A stretch of 64,000 nt of DNA from Sphingosinicella sp. (GTDB lineage: Bacteria > Pseudomonadota > Alphaproteobacteria > Sphingomonadales > Sphingomonadaceae), in assembly GCF_013911755.1 (NCBI RefSeq), contig NZ_JACESP010000002.1, forward strand, positions 186,001-250,000. Reading direction: 5' to 3'. The notes beneath the pieces are model-generated. The model was not told the DNA's origin and did not search any database. It saw only the letters and a list, made by a program, of their open reading frames with translations. The first letter of the stretch is position 1. The number at the start of each line of letters is the position of its first letter. This document shows, in pieces, positions 1 through 9,197 of this stretch. The translations under genes and the position numbers were made by a program.

Positions 1-675
1 CACTTCGCGCACCGCGAACAGCTCGGCTGCGTTGGAGGGCTTCACTGAGCCGCCGTAGAGAATGAGGATGCGCCGCCCGTCCTCTCCGTAGCGGGCAACG
101 AGACGCGCCCGAATGGCGTTGTGCATCTCGTCCACATCGCCCGCGAGCGGCGTGCGGCCCGTGCCGATCGCCCACACGGGCTCATAGGCGATGACGACAC
201 TCGCCGGATCGGCGTCGGGAAGCGAGCCGTCGATCTGCGCCGCCACGACGTCGAGATGACGCCCGGCGTCGCGCTCGGCCTCCGTTTCGCCCACGCAAAT
301 GATCGCACGCATGCCAGCGCCGATCGCGGCGGTCGCCTTCGCTTTCACGACCGCGTCGGTCTCGCCGTTGTCAGTGCGTCGCTCGCTGTGGCCGACGATC
401 ACGAAGTCGCAGCCGAGATCGGCGAGCATCGCCGCTGCGATGCAGCCGGTGTGCGCGCCCGACGGGTTCGTGTGGCAATCCTGCCCGCCGATACGCAGGC
501 GCGAGCCCGCTGCCGCGTCCTTCGCGAGCGCCAGGAGCGTGAACGGTGGCGCGATCGCAACTTCGACGCGGGACGGCGCGCTATCGGCCGCGCGCGCGAT
601 CGCTTCCGCCTCGGCAAGCGCCGCTCTCAGGCCGTTCATTTTCCAGTTGCCCGCAACCAGCATCGGCTTTTCCAT
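1..675 (-). CDS. tpiA: Triosephosphate isomerase (partial, C-terminus beyond window)
   Basis: Interconverts dihydroxyacetone phosphate and glyceraldehyde 3-phosphate in cytoplasmic glycolysis. The 225 visible codons begin MEKPMLVAGNWKMNG, the family's opening with substrate-binding Asn and Lys. The catalytic His lies in IVGHSERR, the catalytic Glu in AYEPVWAIGTG, and a phosphate-gripping Gly loop (LYGGSVKP) appears near the window edge. About 25 residues are missing. The ATG at 673-675 follows a GGAGAG ribosome site five bases upstream. It is divergent from ppiD. The other triose-phosphate genes (gap, pgk, fba, tkt) are about 50 kb away in this window. Confidence 0.97.
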   Translation of the reverse strand, partial: MEKPMLVAGNWKMNGLRAALAEAEAIARAADSAPSRVEVAIAPPFTLLALAKDAAAGSRLRIGGQDCHTNPSGAHTGCIAAAMLADLGCDFVIVGHSERRTDNGETDAVVKAKATAAIGAGMRAIICVGETEAERDAGRHLDVVAAQIDGSLPDADPASVVIAYEPVWAIGTGRTPLAGDVDEMHNAIRARLVARYGEDGRRILILYGGSVKPSNAAELFAVREV

Positions 676-740
676 CAAACTCTCCATGTGCATTTGCGGT
701 AGGCCTTAGCAATGCACGCACGGGCAAGCCAAGGGCGCGC

Positions 741-769
741 TTGCCGCGCCTGCTGCAGATACCTATAAA
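741..769 (+). promoter_or_regulatory. Probable sigma-70 promoter for ppiD-trp
   Basis: TTGCCG at 741-746 and TATAAA at 764-769 are separated by exactly 17 bases, 51 bases before the ppiD start codon. It is the best promoter match in the tpiA/ppiD divergent gap. No room for another promoter is seen before trpE, so it may drive ppiD and the downstream trp genes. Transcription start is not known. Confidence 0.6.
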
Positions 770-819
770 CCGGGCGCTATTTCCAATGCCGAACGCGCGC
801 GAATGACCAAAGGCTCCCG

Positions 820-2748
820 ATGATCAGTTTTTTCCGCAAGGCCCTCTCTTCCTGGATCGTCCTTGCCCTTCTGGGGCTCGTGCTCGTCGCGTTCATTGTC
901 ACCGGCATCGGTGACCCGTTCGGCGGTGGCCCGGCGGCGAACACAGTGGTCGAGGTGGCCGGAGAGGATGTCACCGACGCGCAGCTTTCCAGCCAGTTCG
1001 ACCGGCAGCTCGCGACGATCCGGCAGGAACAACCGGGTATCACCGCGGCGCAGGCCGTGCGCGGCGGCATGCTGGAAGGCGTGCTTGAACGCCTGATCGG
1101 CTCGCAGGCACTCAGCGCGATGGGTGAAAAGCTGGGCCTCGGGCCGAGCAAGCGGCAGGTGGACGCCGAAATCGCCTCGATCGCGGCGTTCCGCGGACCC
1201 GACGGACGCTTTTCCGAGGACGTTTTCCGCCAGGCGATCAGCGCTCAGGGGTTGACCGAAGACATGGTGCGCCGCGAGATCGGCGGCGACGTCGTGCGCC
1301 GCCAGTTGCTCGGCCTCGTCGACTCGATCCCGATGACGCCCCGCAAGCTCGCCGAGCCGTTCACGGCCCTCCAGCTCGAGCAGCGCACGCTCGAGCTTGG
1401 CGCGATTCCGGCGCAGTCCTTCCCGGTGCCGACGCTCAGCGACGCGGACCTCGAGGCCTTCTACAAGAAGAACATCGCCAACTACACGGTGCCCGAACGC
1501 CGCCGCATCACCTATGCGCTGATCGACAGCGCCGAGATCGCGAAGACGGTGAAGGTGACCGACGCGGCGTTCGCCGACTACTACAAGCGCCACGCCAGCG
1601 AATTCGCCGCGAGCGAAACGCGGACGCTGCGTCAGGTGGTGGTGCAGGACAAGGCGCAGGCCGACACGATCGCGAAGCGGGCGAACGCCGGCGAGGACTT
1701 TGCCGCTGTCGCGAAGGATGTGGCGGGATATGGCGAAACCGACCTTGAACTCGGCACGCTTTCGAAGATCGCGCTTGCCGACCAGACCGCCGACGCCGTG
1801 GCGGACGCGGCGTTCAAAGCCGCATCGGGCAAGATCGCCGGGCCGGTGCAGAGCGAATTCGGCTGGCATGTCGTGCATGTCGACGCCGTCGTAACCAAGC
1901 CCGCGCGCACGCTCGCCGAAGTTAAGGACGAGATACGCCCTGCGGTCGAAACCGAACTTGCCGCGAACGCTGTCGCCGATATCGTGGAGAAGGCCGATGA
2001 CGCGCTCGCCGATGGTGCGAACATCGCCGAGGCGGCGAAAGATCTCGGTCTTACCGTGGTCCGCATTCCCCCGGTGACAAGCGAAGGTCTGACGCTCGGC
2101 GAATCCGGTCTCCAGCTCGACCAGCGCATCCGCCCGCTCATCGAGCGTGCGTTCACGACCGAAGAGAACGACGAGCCGACGGTCGAGGACGTTTCCGAAA
2201 CGCTGCACGCATTGATGGACGTGGAAGAGGTCGTGCCGCCGACACCGGTGCCACTCGCCGACATCAAGCCGCAGGTCACGGCCGCGCTCACCTTCGAGCG
2301 CCGGATGGATGCCGCGAAGACGGTTGCCGACAAGATCGTCGCGGGCCTCAAGGCCGGCAAGCCGCTCGCCGCGCTGCTTGCGGAAAACAAGATGCCGCCC
2401 GCGCAGAGCTTCACAGCGCGCCGCATCGAGATCGCCGCGCGCCGCGAGCCGGTGCCGCCGCCGATCAGCCTTGGCTTCGCACTTGCAAAGGGCGATGCGC
2501 GCGCACTCGCACAGCCGCGCAACGGCGCCTGGTTCGTCGTGCACGTTGCCGATGTGAAACCGGGCAACCTTGCTGAAGCGCCAGCCTTCCTCGATCAGAT
2601 GCGTTCGCAGATGCAGACCGCCGCAACGAATGAGTACGCCCAGAACTTCGTGGCGGCGATCATGTCCAACGTTGGCGTCAAGCGGAACGACAAAGCTCTC
2701 GAACGCCTGAAGCAGCGCTACCTGGGCACCGCCGACCAGCCCGATTGA
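820..2748 (+). CDS. ppiD: Peptidylprolyl isomerase PpiD, SurA N-terminal domain
   Basis: Membrane-anchored periplasmic folding factor for exported and outer-membrane proteins. The 642-residue protein has an N-terminal anchor at about residues 11-32 with no cleavage site, a SurA_N-like chaperone region at about 35-165, and a parvulin rotamase domain at about 240-365 recognisable by GEDFAAVAKD and the closing FGWHVVHVD. Length fits PpiD. AAAGG lies upstream of the ATG. The next gene, trpE, starts 10 bases after the stop, so the two are probably co-transcribed; a PPIase before trpE is common in sphingomonads. A 14-base sequence around the start codon is repeated exactly at the trpE start. Confidence 0.93.
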   Translation: MISFFRKALSSWIVLALLGLVLVAFIVTGIGDPFGGGPAANTVVEVAGEDVTDAQLSSQFDRQLATIRQEQPGITAAQAVRGGMLEGVLERLIGSQALSAMGEKLGLGPSKRQVDAEIASIAAFRGPDGRFSEDVFRQAISAQGLTEDMVRREIGGDVVRRQLLGLVDSIPMTPRKLAEPFTALQLEQRTLELGAIPAQSFPVPTLSDADLEAFYKKNIANYTVPERRRITYALIDSAEIAKTVKVTDAAFADYYKRHASEFAASETRTLRQVVVQDKAQADTIAKRANAGEDFAAVAKDVAGYGETDLELGTLSKIALADQTADAVADAAFKAASGKIAGPVQSEFGWHVVHVDAVVTKPARTLAEVKDEIRPAVETELAANAVADIVEKADDALADGANIAEAAKDLGLTVVRIPPVTSEGLTLGESGLQLDQRIRPLIERAFTTEENDEPTVEDVSETLHALMDVEEVVPPTPVPLADIKPQVTAALTFERRMDAAKTVADKIVAGLKAGKPLAALLAENKMPPAQSFTARRIEIAARREPVPPPISLGFALAKGDARALAQPRNGAWFVVHVADVKPGNLAEAPAFLDQMRSQMQTAATNEYAQNFVAAIMSNVGVKRNDKALERLKQRYLGTADQPD

Positions 2749-2758
2749 TCGGCTCCCG

Positions 2759-4267
2759 ATGATCCATCCCGAAGCCGCGGACTTCGCGCGGATTTACGAA
2801 GCCGGAAAGCCGCAGCTCGTCTGGACGCGGCGCATCGCCGATACGGAAACCCCGGTTTCCGCGATGCTGAAGCTCGGCAGGGCGGGATCGGGCGCTTTCG
2901 TGCTCGAATCCGTAGAGGGCGGGACGGTGCGCGGGCGCTATTCACTGCTCGGCTTCGCGCCCGATCTCGTCTTCCGGGTTCGCGGCAGGCAGGCGGAGAT
3001 CAATGCCCGCTTCGCCTCAGTACCTGATGCGTTCACGCCCGTCGATGCGGCGCCCCTCGACGCGCTCCGCGATCTCGTCGCCGGGTGCCGCATGGACCTA
3101 CCGCCGGACCTGCCGCCCGCCTTCGCGTGTCTCGTCGGCTACATGGGCTATGAGACAATTGGGCTCGTCGAACCGGTGCCGACCCCGGAGAGCGATCCGC
3201 TCGGCCTTCCCGACATGCTGTTCGTGCGCCCGTCGCTGCTGATGGCGTTCGACCGATTGAAGGACGAACTTTTCATCGCCGCACCTGTGTTTCCCGGCGG
3301 TCTTTCGGCAAGCGGTGCGCTTGCCGCCGCGATCGAACGCATCGAAACCGCCGAGGCGCGCCTGGCGGGCGCGCTCCCGCAAGGCTCGCGCGAGGCTGCG
3401 CTGCCTGCCGCCGCCGACGTGACGCATCATACCGATCCGGCGCGCTATGCCGAAATGGTTCGTCGCGCGCAGGACTATATTGTCGCGGGCGACATCTTTC
3501 AGGTGGTGCTGGCGCAGCGTTTCTCGATCCCGTTCGCGCTGCCGCCTTTCAGCCTCTACCGCTCGCTCAGGCGCATAAACCCCTCCCCGTTCCTCTATAT
3601 GCTCGACCTGCCGGGTTTCGCGCTCATCGGCTCCAGCCCGGAGATCCTCGTGCGCGTGCGTGACGGCGAAGTCACGGTACGCCCCATCGCCGGGACCCGA
3701 CCGCGCGGCGCGAACACCGTGGAGGATGCTGCGAACCGCGACAGCCTGCTCGCCGACCCCAAGGAACTCGCCGAACATCTGATGCTCCTCGACCTCGGCC
3801 GAAACGATGTCGGCCGCGTGTCGTCGGAAGGCAGCGTTTCGGTGACGGAACGCAACACGGTCGAGTTCTACAGCCACGTGATGCACATCGTCTCGAACGT
3901 GCGCGGCGACCTCGCCAAGGACAAGGACGCCATTGATGCGCTGATGGCGGGTTTCCCGGCGGGTACGGTTTCGGGCGCACCCAAGGTGCGCGCGATGCAG
4001 ATCATCGCCGAGCTGGAAGCCGAGAAGCGCGGCGCCTACGCGGGCGGCGTCGGCTATTTCTCGCCCGACGGATCAATGGACAGCTGCATCGTGCTGCGCA
4101 CGGCAGTGGTAAAGGACGGCACGATGCACATCCAGGCGGGCGCAGGCATCGTGGCGGATTCGACGCCTGCCTACGAGCAGCGCGAGTGCGAGGCGAAATC
4201 CGGCGCGCTGATCGCCGCGGCGCGCGACGCCATCGCGCGCGCGCGCGAGCCGGGATACGGGCAATAA
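2759..4267 (+). CDS. trpE: Anthranilate synthase component I
   Basis: Converts chorismate to anthranilate using ammonia from TrpG; first committed step of tryptophan synthesis. It is 502 residues, the usual length. The N-terminal FVLESVEGG segment corresponds to the LLES tryptophan-feedback site. The catalytic domain shows PIAGTRPRG, DLGRNDVGRV, FPAGTVSGAPKVRAM and QAGAGIVADS, all diagnostic of chorismate-utilising enzymes; the GRND pattern and retained ES motif favour TrpE over PabB. It lies 10 bases after ppiD and 39 bases before trpG. There is no space for a leader-peptide attenuator directly upstream. Confidence 0.97.
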   Translation: MIHPEAADFARIYEAGKPQLVWTRRIADTETPVSAMLKLGRAGSGAFVLESVEGGTVRGRYSLLGFAPDLVFRVRGRQAEINARFASVPDAFTPVDAAPLDALRDLVAGCRMDLPPDLPPAFACLVGYMGYETIGLVEPVPTPESDPLGLPDMLFVRPSLLMAFDRLKDELFIAAPVFPGGLSASGALAAAIERIETAEARLAGALPQGSREAALPAAADVTHHTDPARYAEMVRRAQDYIVAGDIFQVVLAQRFSIPFALPPFSLYRSLRRINPSPFLYMLDLPGFALIGSSPEILVRVRDGEVTVRPIAGTRPRGANTVEDAANRDSLLADPKELAEHLMLLDLGRNDVGRVSSEGSVSVTERNTVEFYSHVMHIVSNVRGDLAKDKDAIDALMAGFPAGTVSGAPKVRAMQIIAELEAEKRGAYAGGVGYFSPDGSMDSCIVLRTAVVKDGTMHIQAGAGIVADSTPAYEQRECEAKSGALIAAARDAIARAREPGYGQ

Positions 4268-4306
4268 CTTGCCCTCTCCGCCTCCCTTGACTAGGGCGGT
4301 CGCGCC

Positions 4307-4900
4307 ATGATCCTCGTCATCGACAATTACGACAGCTTCACTTGGAACCTCGTCCACTATCTGATGGAGCTGGGGGCGGAGGTGGAGGTTGTGCGCAATG
4401 ATGCGATCTCTGCCGGGCAGGCGCTTTCGAGCGGCGCGTGCGCGTTCCTGATATCGCCGGGGCCGTGCACGCCGAATGAAGCCGGGATCAGCCTCGACAT
4501 GGTCGCGGCCTGCGCGGACGCGGGCAAGCCCCTGCTCGGCGTCTGTCTCGGCCATCAGGCGATCGGCCAGCATTTCGGTGGCAAGGTGGTGCGCGGGCAC
4601 CTGATGCACGGCAAGACGTCGCCCGTCCGCCACGACGGCACCGGGCTCTTCGCCGGCATTCCGTCGCCGTTCACGGCGACGCGCTATCATTCGCTGATCG
4701 TGGAGGGTATTCCCGAGAGCCTGATCGTGAACGCGTGGTCGGACGACGAGGCGGTAATGGGCTTCCGTCACGCGAACCTCCCAATCCATAGCGTGCAATT
4801 CCACCCCGAAAGCATCGCGACCGAGCATGGCCATGACATGCTCGCCAATTTCATGCGGATAGCAGGGATGAACCCGCGTCCGCGCGACATCGCCGCGTGA
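4307..4900 (+). CDS. trpG: Anthranilate synthase component II (class I glutamine amidotransferase)
   Basis: Hydrolyses glutamine and channels ammonia to TrpE. The 197-residue protein opens [19 protein letters not shown]. The nucleophile is Cys80 in [11 protein letters not shown], and the His166/Glu168 pair in VQFHPES completes the triad. TrpG and PabA are close relatives, so the enzyme may also serve folate synthesis if no separate pabA exists. Its TGA overlaps the GTG start of trpD by four bases, implying translational coupling. Confidence 0.96.
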   Translation: MILVIDNYDSFTWNLVHYLMELGAEVEVVRNDAISAGQALSSGACAFLISPGPCTPNEAGISLDMVAACADAGKPLLGVCLGHQAIGQHFGGKVVRGHLMHGKTSPVRHDGTGLFAGIPSPFTATRYHSLIVEGIPESLIVNAWSDDEAVMGFRHANLPIHSVQFHPESIATEHGHDMLANFMRIAGMNPRPRDIAA

Positions 4901-5886
4901 AGCATCTGCCCGCGACCCACGCGCCGCTCGGCGAGGCAGAGGCGCGCGCGGCATTCGACGCGATTCTGAACGCCGATGTCGAGGATGCGGAAATCGCCCG
5001 TTTCCTGACCGGCCTCGCCGAGCGCGGTGAGACGGTTGACGAGATCGTTGCGGCGGCAAGCGTGCTGCGCAGCCGTATGCGACCCGTGGCGGCGCCCGAA
5101 GGCGCCATCGACGTGTGCGGTACGGGCGGCGACGGCGCGCATACGCTCAACATCTCGACTGCGGTCGCCATTGTTGTCGCCTCGTGCGGTGTGGCGGTCG
5201 CCAAGCACGGTAACCGGGCAGCCTCTTCAAAGTCTGGTGCGGCGGACGTGCTTTCAGCGCTGGGCCTCGATCTAGACCTTGCTTCCGATACGGTGGAACG
5301 CTCGCTCGCGGAGGTCGGCATCGGCTTTCTGTTTGCTGCGAAGCATCATCCTGTGATGGCGCGTGTCGCGGGCGTGCGGCGCGCGATCGGGCGACGAACA
5401 ATCTTCAACATGATCGGGCCGCTCGCGAACCCGGCAGGGGTGAAGCGGCAGCTTGTGGGCGTGCCGGGGCGGCAATGGGTGCTCCCCATCGCCGAAGCGC
5501 TGCAGCGGCTGGGCGCCGAGGCGGTGATGGTCGTCCACGGCAGCGACGGGCTCGACGAGCTGACCGTCACAGGGCCGACGACCTGCACGCGGCTGATCGC
5601 AGGCCGCCTCGAAATCGAAGAGGTCTCGCCCGAAACGGCAGGACTCGCGCGGCACGAACCCGATGCGATCCGGGGCGGTACGCCGGAGGAGAACGCCGCG
5701 GCGATGCTGCGGCTTCTGCAGGGCGAACGCGGCGGCTATCGCGACATCGTGTGCCTGAACGCCGCCGGCGCCTTGATAGTCGCGGGCAAGGCCGAGGATT
5801 GGGCCGCTGGTGCGGCCATGGCAGCGGCGGCGCTCGACGACGGACGCGCGCGGGCGCTGCTGGAACGTTGGAAGACCTTTCGATGA
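4897..5886 (+). CDS. trpD: Anthranilate phosphoribosyltransferase
   Basis: Transfers phosphoribose from PRPP to anthranilate. The 329-residue protein starts with GTG (4897-4899) overlapping the trpG stop. The PRPP-binding [14 protein letters not shown] segment lies near residue 70, followed by [12 protein letters not shown], and the second metal-binding element is [12 protein letters not shown]. Length is normal and it is not fused to TrpG as it is in enterics. Its TGA overlaps the trpC ATG by four bases. Confidence 0.97.
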   Translation: MKHLPATHAPLGEAEARAAFDAILNADVEDAEIARFLTGLAERGETVDEIVAAASVLRSRMRPVAAPEGAIDVCGTGGDGAHTLNISTAVAIVVASCGVAVAKHGNRAASSKSGAADVLSALGLDLDLASDTVERSLAEVGIGFLFAAKHHPVMARVAGVRRAIGRRTIFNMIGPLANPAGVKRQLVGVPGRQWVLPIAEALQRLGAEAVMVVHGSDGLDELTVTGPTTCTRLIAGRLEIEEVSPETAGLARHEPDAIRGGTPEENAAAMLRLLQGERGGYRDIVCLNAAGALIVAGKAEDWAAGAAMAAAALDDGRARALLERWKTFR

Positions 5887-6674
5887 GCGACGTGCTGGCG
5901 GAAATCTGCGACCACAAGCGGGGCGTCGTCGCGGCGCGGAAAGCCGCGCGGCCGATCAGTGAGATTGAAGCGGCGGCGCGCGCGGCGGATGCGCCGCGCG
6001 GCTTCAAGGCGGCGCTCGATACGGCAAAGCGGGAGGGCCGCTTCGGCCTTATCGCCGAGATCAAGAAGGCGTCGCCGAGCAAGGGGCTGATCCGCGCGGA
6101 CTTCGATCCGCCGGCGCTGGCGCGCGCCTACCGCGCGGGTGGGGCTTCGTGCCTCTCGGTGCTGACAGAGGAGCACTGGTTTCAGGGTAGCGACGACAAG
6201 CTGATCGCGGCGCGCGCGGCGGTGCCGTTGCCGGTGCTGCGCAAGGACTTCATGGTCGATCCGTATCAGGTGGCGGAGGCGCGGGCGATTGGGGCGGATG
6301 CGATCCTGATCATTGTGGCGGCGATCGGTATGGGGCTGGCGCGGGAACTGGAGGACGCGGCGTTCGGGTGGGGGATGGATGTTCTGGTTGAAGTTCACGA
6401 TGTAGCCGAGCGGGATGCTGCGCTTATCCATCTGAAATCGCGGTTATTGGGAATTAATAATCGTAATCTCAAGACATTGCATGTTGATATTGAGACTTCG
6501 GTTGAGCTGTCGGCCGTGCCGGAAGGCTATACGCTTGTCGGCGAGAGCGGGCTGCGGACGCGGGCGGACCTTGATCGGCTGGCGGCACACGGCATCAACA
6601 GCTTCCTTGTCGGAGAGTCGCTGATGGCGCAGGATGACGTCACTGCCGCGACGAAACGGCTGCTGGAGGGCTGA
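5883..6674 (+). CDS. trpC: Indole-3-glycerol phosphate synthase
   Basis: Closes the indole ring from CdRP. The 263-residue TIM barrel shows [42 protein letters not shown] and TLVGESGL in the correct order. The reading frame stays open far upstream in high-GC sequence, but ATG at 5883 is chosen because it overlaps the trpD stop and gives the family N-terminus. It is monofunctional, with no TrpF domain; trpF, trpB and trpA are not in this window. A conspicuous AT-rich patch lies inside the gene (6421-6480, 23 G/C of 60) without damaging conserved motifs. Confidence 0.96.
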   Translation: MSDVLAEICDHKRGVVAARKAARPISEIEAAARAADAPRGFKAALDTAKREGRFGLIAEIKKASPSKGLIRADFDPPALARAYRAGGASCLSVLTEEHWFQGSDDKLIAARAAVPLPVLRKDFMVDPYQVAEARAIGADAILIIVAAIGMGLARELEDAAFGWGMDVLVEVHDVAERDAALIHLKSRLLGINNRNLKTLHVDIETSVELSAVPEGYTLVGESGLRTRADLDRLAAHGINSFLVGESLMAQDDVTAATKRLLEG

Positions 6675-6677
6675 TCG

Positions 6678-7154
6678 ATGACGCTCACCCACCTCGACGA
6701 AGCCGGCAAGGCCCGCATGGTCGACATTTCGGGCAAGGCGGTGACGGCACGCACGGCGATCGCCGAAGGGCATATCGCCATGTCCGCCGACGCGCTTGCA
6801 GCCGTGCGGGACGCGAGCACAGTGAAGGGCGATGTGCTTGCCGTCGCGCGCATCGCGGGGATCACCGCTGCAAAAAAGACCGCCGACCTCATCCCGCTCT
6901 GCCACCCCCTGCCGCTCACCAGCGTCGGCGTGGACTTCACGCTGGAGGACGGCGGCGTGCGCGTGGAGGCGACAGCTGCGACGACCTGGGGCACGGGCGT
7001 TGAAATGGAAGCGATGACAGCGGCTTCGGTCGCGCTGCTGACGATCTACGACATGGTGAAAGCCGTGGACAAGGCGATGGTGATTTCGGGCGTGCGCCTG
7101 CTGAAGAAGACCGGCGGCAAATCCGGCGACTGGACCGCGCCGGGCGGATGCTGA
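6678..7154 (+). CDS. moaC: Cyclic pyranopterin monophosphate synthase
   Basis: Acts after MoaA to build cyclic pyranopterin monophosphate for molybdenum cofactor. It is 158 residues with [20 protein letters not shown] and the catalytic-loop stretch [10 protein letters not shown], then the C-terminal KTGGKSG. It starts three bases after trpC and overlaps moeA by seven bases, so cofactor synthesis appears tied to the trp transcript. moaA, moaD and moaE are not in this window. Confidence 0.97.
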   Translation: MTLTHLDEAGKARMVDISGKAVTARTAIAEGHIAMSADALAAVRDASTVKGDVLAVARIAGITAAKKTADLIPLCHPLPLTSVGVDFTLEDGGVRVEATAATTWGTGVEMEAMTAASVALLTIYDMVKAVDKAMVISGVRLLKKTGGKSGDWTAPGGC

Positions 7155-8338
7155 GCTACGAGGACGCGCTGGCGCGGCTGCTTGCGGCCTGTGAGCCGGT
7201 TCCGCCCTTAGACCTTCCGCTCGCCGAAGCCACCGGCCTGACGCTTGCCGAAGACCTCATTGCACGGCTGACGCAGCCGCCCTTCCCCTCTTCCGCGATG
7301 GACGGATATGCGGTTCGCTGGGCCGATATGCCGGGGCCGTGGCGCGTCGTCGGCGAAAGCGCGGCGGGACGGGGCTTTGCCGGAGAGGTCGGCGCGGGCG
7401 AAACCGCCCGAATCTTCACCGGGGCTCCCCTGCCCCAAGGCGCCGACACGGTGATCGTGCAGGAAGAGGTTCGCCGCGAGGGCGACCTGCTGACGCTGAC
7501 GGGCGAAGGTCCGCCGCGCGTCGGCGCACACATCCGCGTGGCGGGAAAGGATTTCAGCGCAGGCGAGCGACTGATCGCGGCGGGAACGCGTCTTTCGCCA
7601 CAGCATCTTGGCCTTGCCGCCGCTTCCGGGCACGGCAGCCTTTCTATAAGGCGCCCCCGCGTCGCGATCATCGCGACGGGAGATGAGCTGGTGCCGCCGG
7701 GCGCGGTGCCGCAGATGGACCAGATCGTGAGTTCGAACGGCGTGATGCTTGCCGCGCTGCTGCGCGCGGCGGGCGCGGAGGTGCGCGACCTCGGCATCTT
7801 TCCCGACAATCTTGACGCCATCGCCAAGGGGCTCAGCGCAGCCGGCAACGCGGACCTCATTGTCACCATCGGCGGCGCGTCGGTCGGCGACCATGATCTC
7901 GTACAGGCCGCGCTGATGGACGCAGGCGCGGCGCTCGATTTCTGGAAGGTCGCGATCAAGCCGGGCAAGCCCCTGATCGCCGGATCGCTTGGGCGTGCGC
8001 GCGTGCTCGGGCTGCCCGGCAACCCGGTCTCCGCCTTCGTCTGCGCCGTGCTGTTCGCGCTGCCGATGCTCGCGCGCATGGCGGGGAGCACGAACGCCGA
8101 CCCGGTGACCACGGCGCGGCTGCTCGCCCCCCTGCCCGCCAACGGCAACCGCCGCGATCACCTGCGCGCGCGGCTGACAGCAGACGGCGTACGCGCGTTC
8201 GATGCGCAGGATTCCTCCATGCTCGGCGTGCTCGCCGGCGCGAACGCGCTCATCATCCGCCCGGAAGGCGCTCCGGCGGTGGAGGCCGGCACGGATGTTC
8301 CCGTGCTCGCGCTTGACAGGGTTTTCGCCACCCCCTAA
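7148..8338 (+). CDS. moeA: Molybdopterin molybdenumtransferase
   Basis: Inserts molybdate into adenylylated molybdopterin. The 396-residue protein has [10 protein letters not shown] near residue 48, the [14 protein letters not shown] loop, the MoCF-binding core with [21 protein letters not shown] and KPGKP, and the [10 protein letters not shown] motif before domain IV. The ATG lies inside moaC with a seven-base overlap. The stop is two bases before the lexA SOS box, so read-through into lexA is possible but lexA has its own operator. Confidence 0.96.
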   Translation: MLSYEDALARLLAACEPVPPLDLPLAEATGLTLAEDLIARLTQPPFPSSAMDGYAVRWADMPGPWRVVGESAAGRGFAGEVGAGETARIFTGAPLPQGADTVIVQEEVRREGDLLTLTGEGPPRVGAHIRVAGKDFSAGERLIAAGTRLSPQHLGLAAASGHGSLSIRRPRVAIIATGDELVPPGAVPQMDQIVSSNGVMLAALLRAAGAEVRDLGIFPDNLDAIAKGLSAAGNADLIVTIGGASVGDHDLVQAALMDAGAALDFWKVAIKPGKPLIAGSLGRARVLGLPGNPVSAFVCAVLFALPMLARMAGSTNADPVTTARLLAPLPANGNRRDHLRARLTADGVRAFDAQDSSMLGVLAGANALIIRPEGAPAVEAGTDVPVLALDRVFATP

Positions 8339-8340
8339 AT

Positions 8341-8355
8341 GTTCCCCATTCGTTC
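8341..8355 (+). promoter_or_regulatory. LexA operator (alphaproteobacterial SOS box)
   Basis: GTTC at 8341-8344 and GTTC at 8352-8355 are separated by exactly seven bases. This is the direct-repeat GTTC-N7-GTTC operator described for alphaproteobacterial LexA, unlike the enteric CTG-N10-CAG palindrome. It lies 57 bases before the lexA start, so autorepression is inferred. Confidence 0.85.
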
Positions 8356-8411
8356 ACGAAAAACGGAACATGTTGTGGACGAGTCGTGAAACACGGAGGG
8401 CGGAACCGGAC

Positions 8412-9074
8412 ATGCTGACGCGCAAGCAACACGAACTGCTGATGTTCATCAATGATCGGCTGCAGGCGGGCGGCGTCTCGCCTTCGTTCGAGGAGATGAA
8501 AGAAGCCCTCGATCTCAAATCGAAATCGGGCGTCCACCGGCTGGTGAATGCGCTCGAGGAGCGGCAGTTCATCCGGCGGCTGCCGAACCGCGCCCGCGCG
8601 CTTGAAGTGCTGCGCTTCCCAGAAACCGGCACGGCGCCGAAGGCTCCGCTGCGGCAGATGCCTGTCGTCCAGGCGGCGAACGATGACATCATCACGCTGC
8701 CGCTGCACGGAAAGATCGCGGCGGGCATGCCCATCGAGGCGATGGAAAGCGACCGCAGCCTGTCGGTTCCCGCAGCCCTGCTTGGCGGCGGCTCCGGCGA
8801 TCATTTCGCACTGGAGGTTTCCGGCGACTCCATGATCGAGGCGGGCATTCTCGACGGCGACTATGCGCTCGTTCAGAAATGCGACACGGCACGCGACGGC
8901 GAAATCGTCGTGGCGCTGGTCGATGAGGACGAGGCGACGCTCAAATACCTGCGCCGCGACAAGGGTGAAATCCGCCTCGACCCGGCGAACAGCGCTTACA
9001 CCGCGCAGCGCTATGCACCGAACCGCGTGCGCGTGCAGGGCAAGCTCGTGGGGCTGCTGCGCCGCTACAATTGA
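8412..9074 (+). CDS. lexA: SOS repressor LexA
   Basis: Transcriptional repressor of DNA-damage genes that cleaves itself when RecA is activated. The 220-residue protein has an N-terminal winged helix ([13 protein letters not shown] through about residue 65). The scissile Ala-Gly lies at about residues 104-105 in KIAAGMP. The nucleophile Ser140 is in EVSGDSM and the general base Lys178 in ATLKYL. The frame is open further upstream, but this ATG is chosen because it gives the canonical N-terminus and lies downstream of the SOS box. It converges with dmeF. Confidence 0.96.
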   Translation: MLTRKQHELLMFINDRLQAGGVSPSFEEMKEALDLKSKSGVHRLVNALEERQFIRRLPNRARALEVLRFPETGTAPKAPLRQMPVVQAANDDIITLPLHGKIAAGMPIEAMESDRSLSVPAALLGGGSGDHFALEVSGDSMIEAGILDGDYALVQKCDTARDGEIVVALVDEDEATLKYLRRDKGEIRLDPANSAYTAQRYAPNRVRVQGKLVGLLRRYN

Positions 9075-9110
9075 GGACTCATTCGGCCCTGACGGCCTGC
9101 AAATGGTGGC

Positions 9111-9167
9111 TTTCGGCGCTTCCGGTGCTCACGTACCTTTCGTACGCTCCGCTCCGGGCCGCCGAAA
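9111..9167. repeat. Large imperfect hairpin, REP-like or bidirectional terminator
   Basis: Outer arms TTTCGGCG (9111-9118) and CGCCGAAA (9160-9167) are perfectly complementary. An inner CGTAC (9132-9136) and GTACG (9142-9146) form a second hairpin. It sits in the 123-base gap between the convergent lexA and dmeF. No T-run follows on either side, so it may be a repeated intergenic palindrome rather than a classic terminator. Confidence 0.55.
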
Positions 9168-9197
9168 TCCAACATTTTCGGCGCATCATTTTCTGAA

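Noticed and set aside
763-2544. Open frame of 593 codons on the minus strand
   Set aside because: Antisense to ppiD, which has a clear promoter, anchor helix and parvulin domain.
2749-2758. trp attenuator or leader peptide before trpE
   Set aside because: Only 10 bases separate ppiD and trpE, and no Trp-rich leader is visible at the end of ppiD.
5475-5882. Extended N-terminus for trpC
   Set aside because: The upstream open frame lies within trpD and encodes Arg-rich non-homologous sequence; the overlapping ATG at 5883 gives the family N-terminus.
8202-8411. Extended N-terminus for lexA
   Set aside because: It would start inside moeA and be interrupted functionally by the SOS operator; [10 protein letters not shown] is the canonical start.
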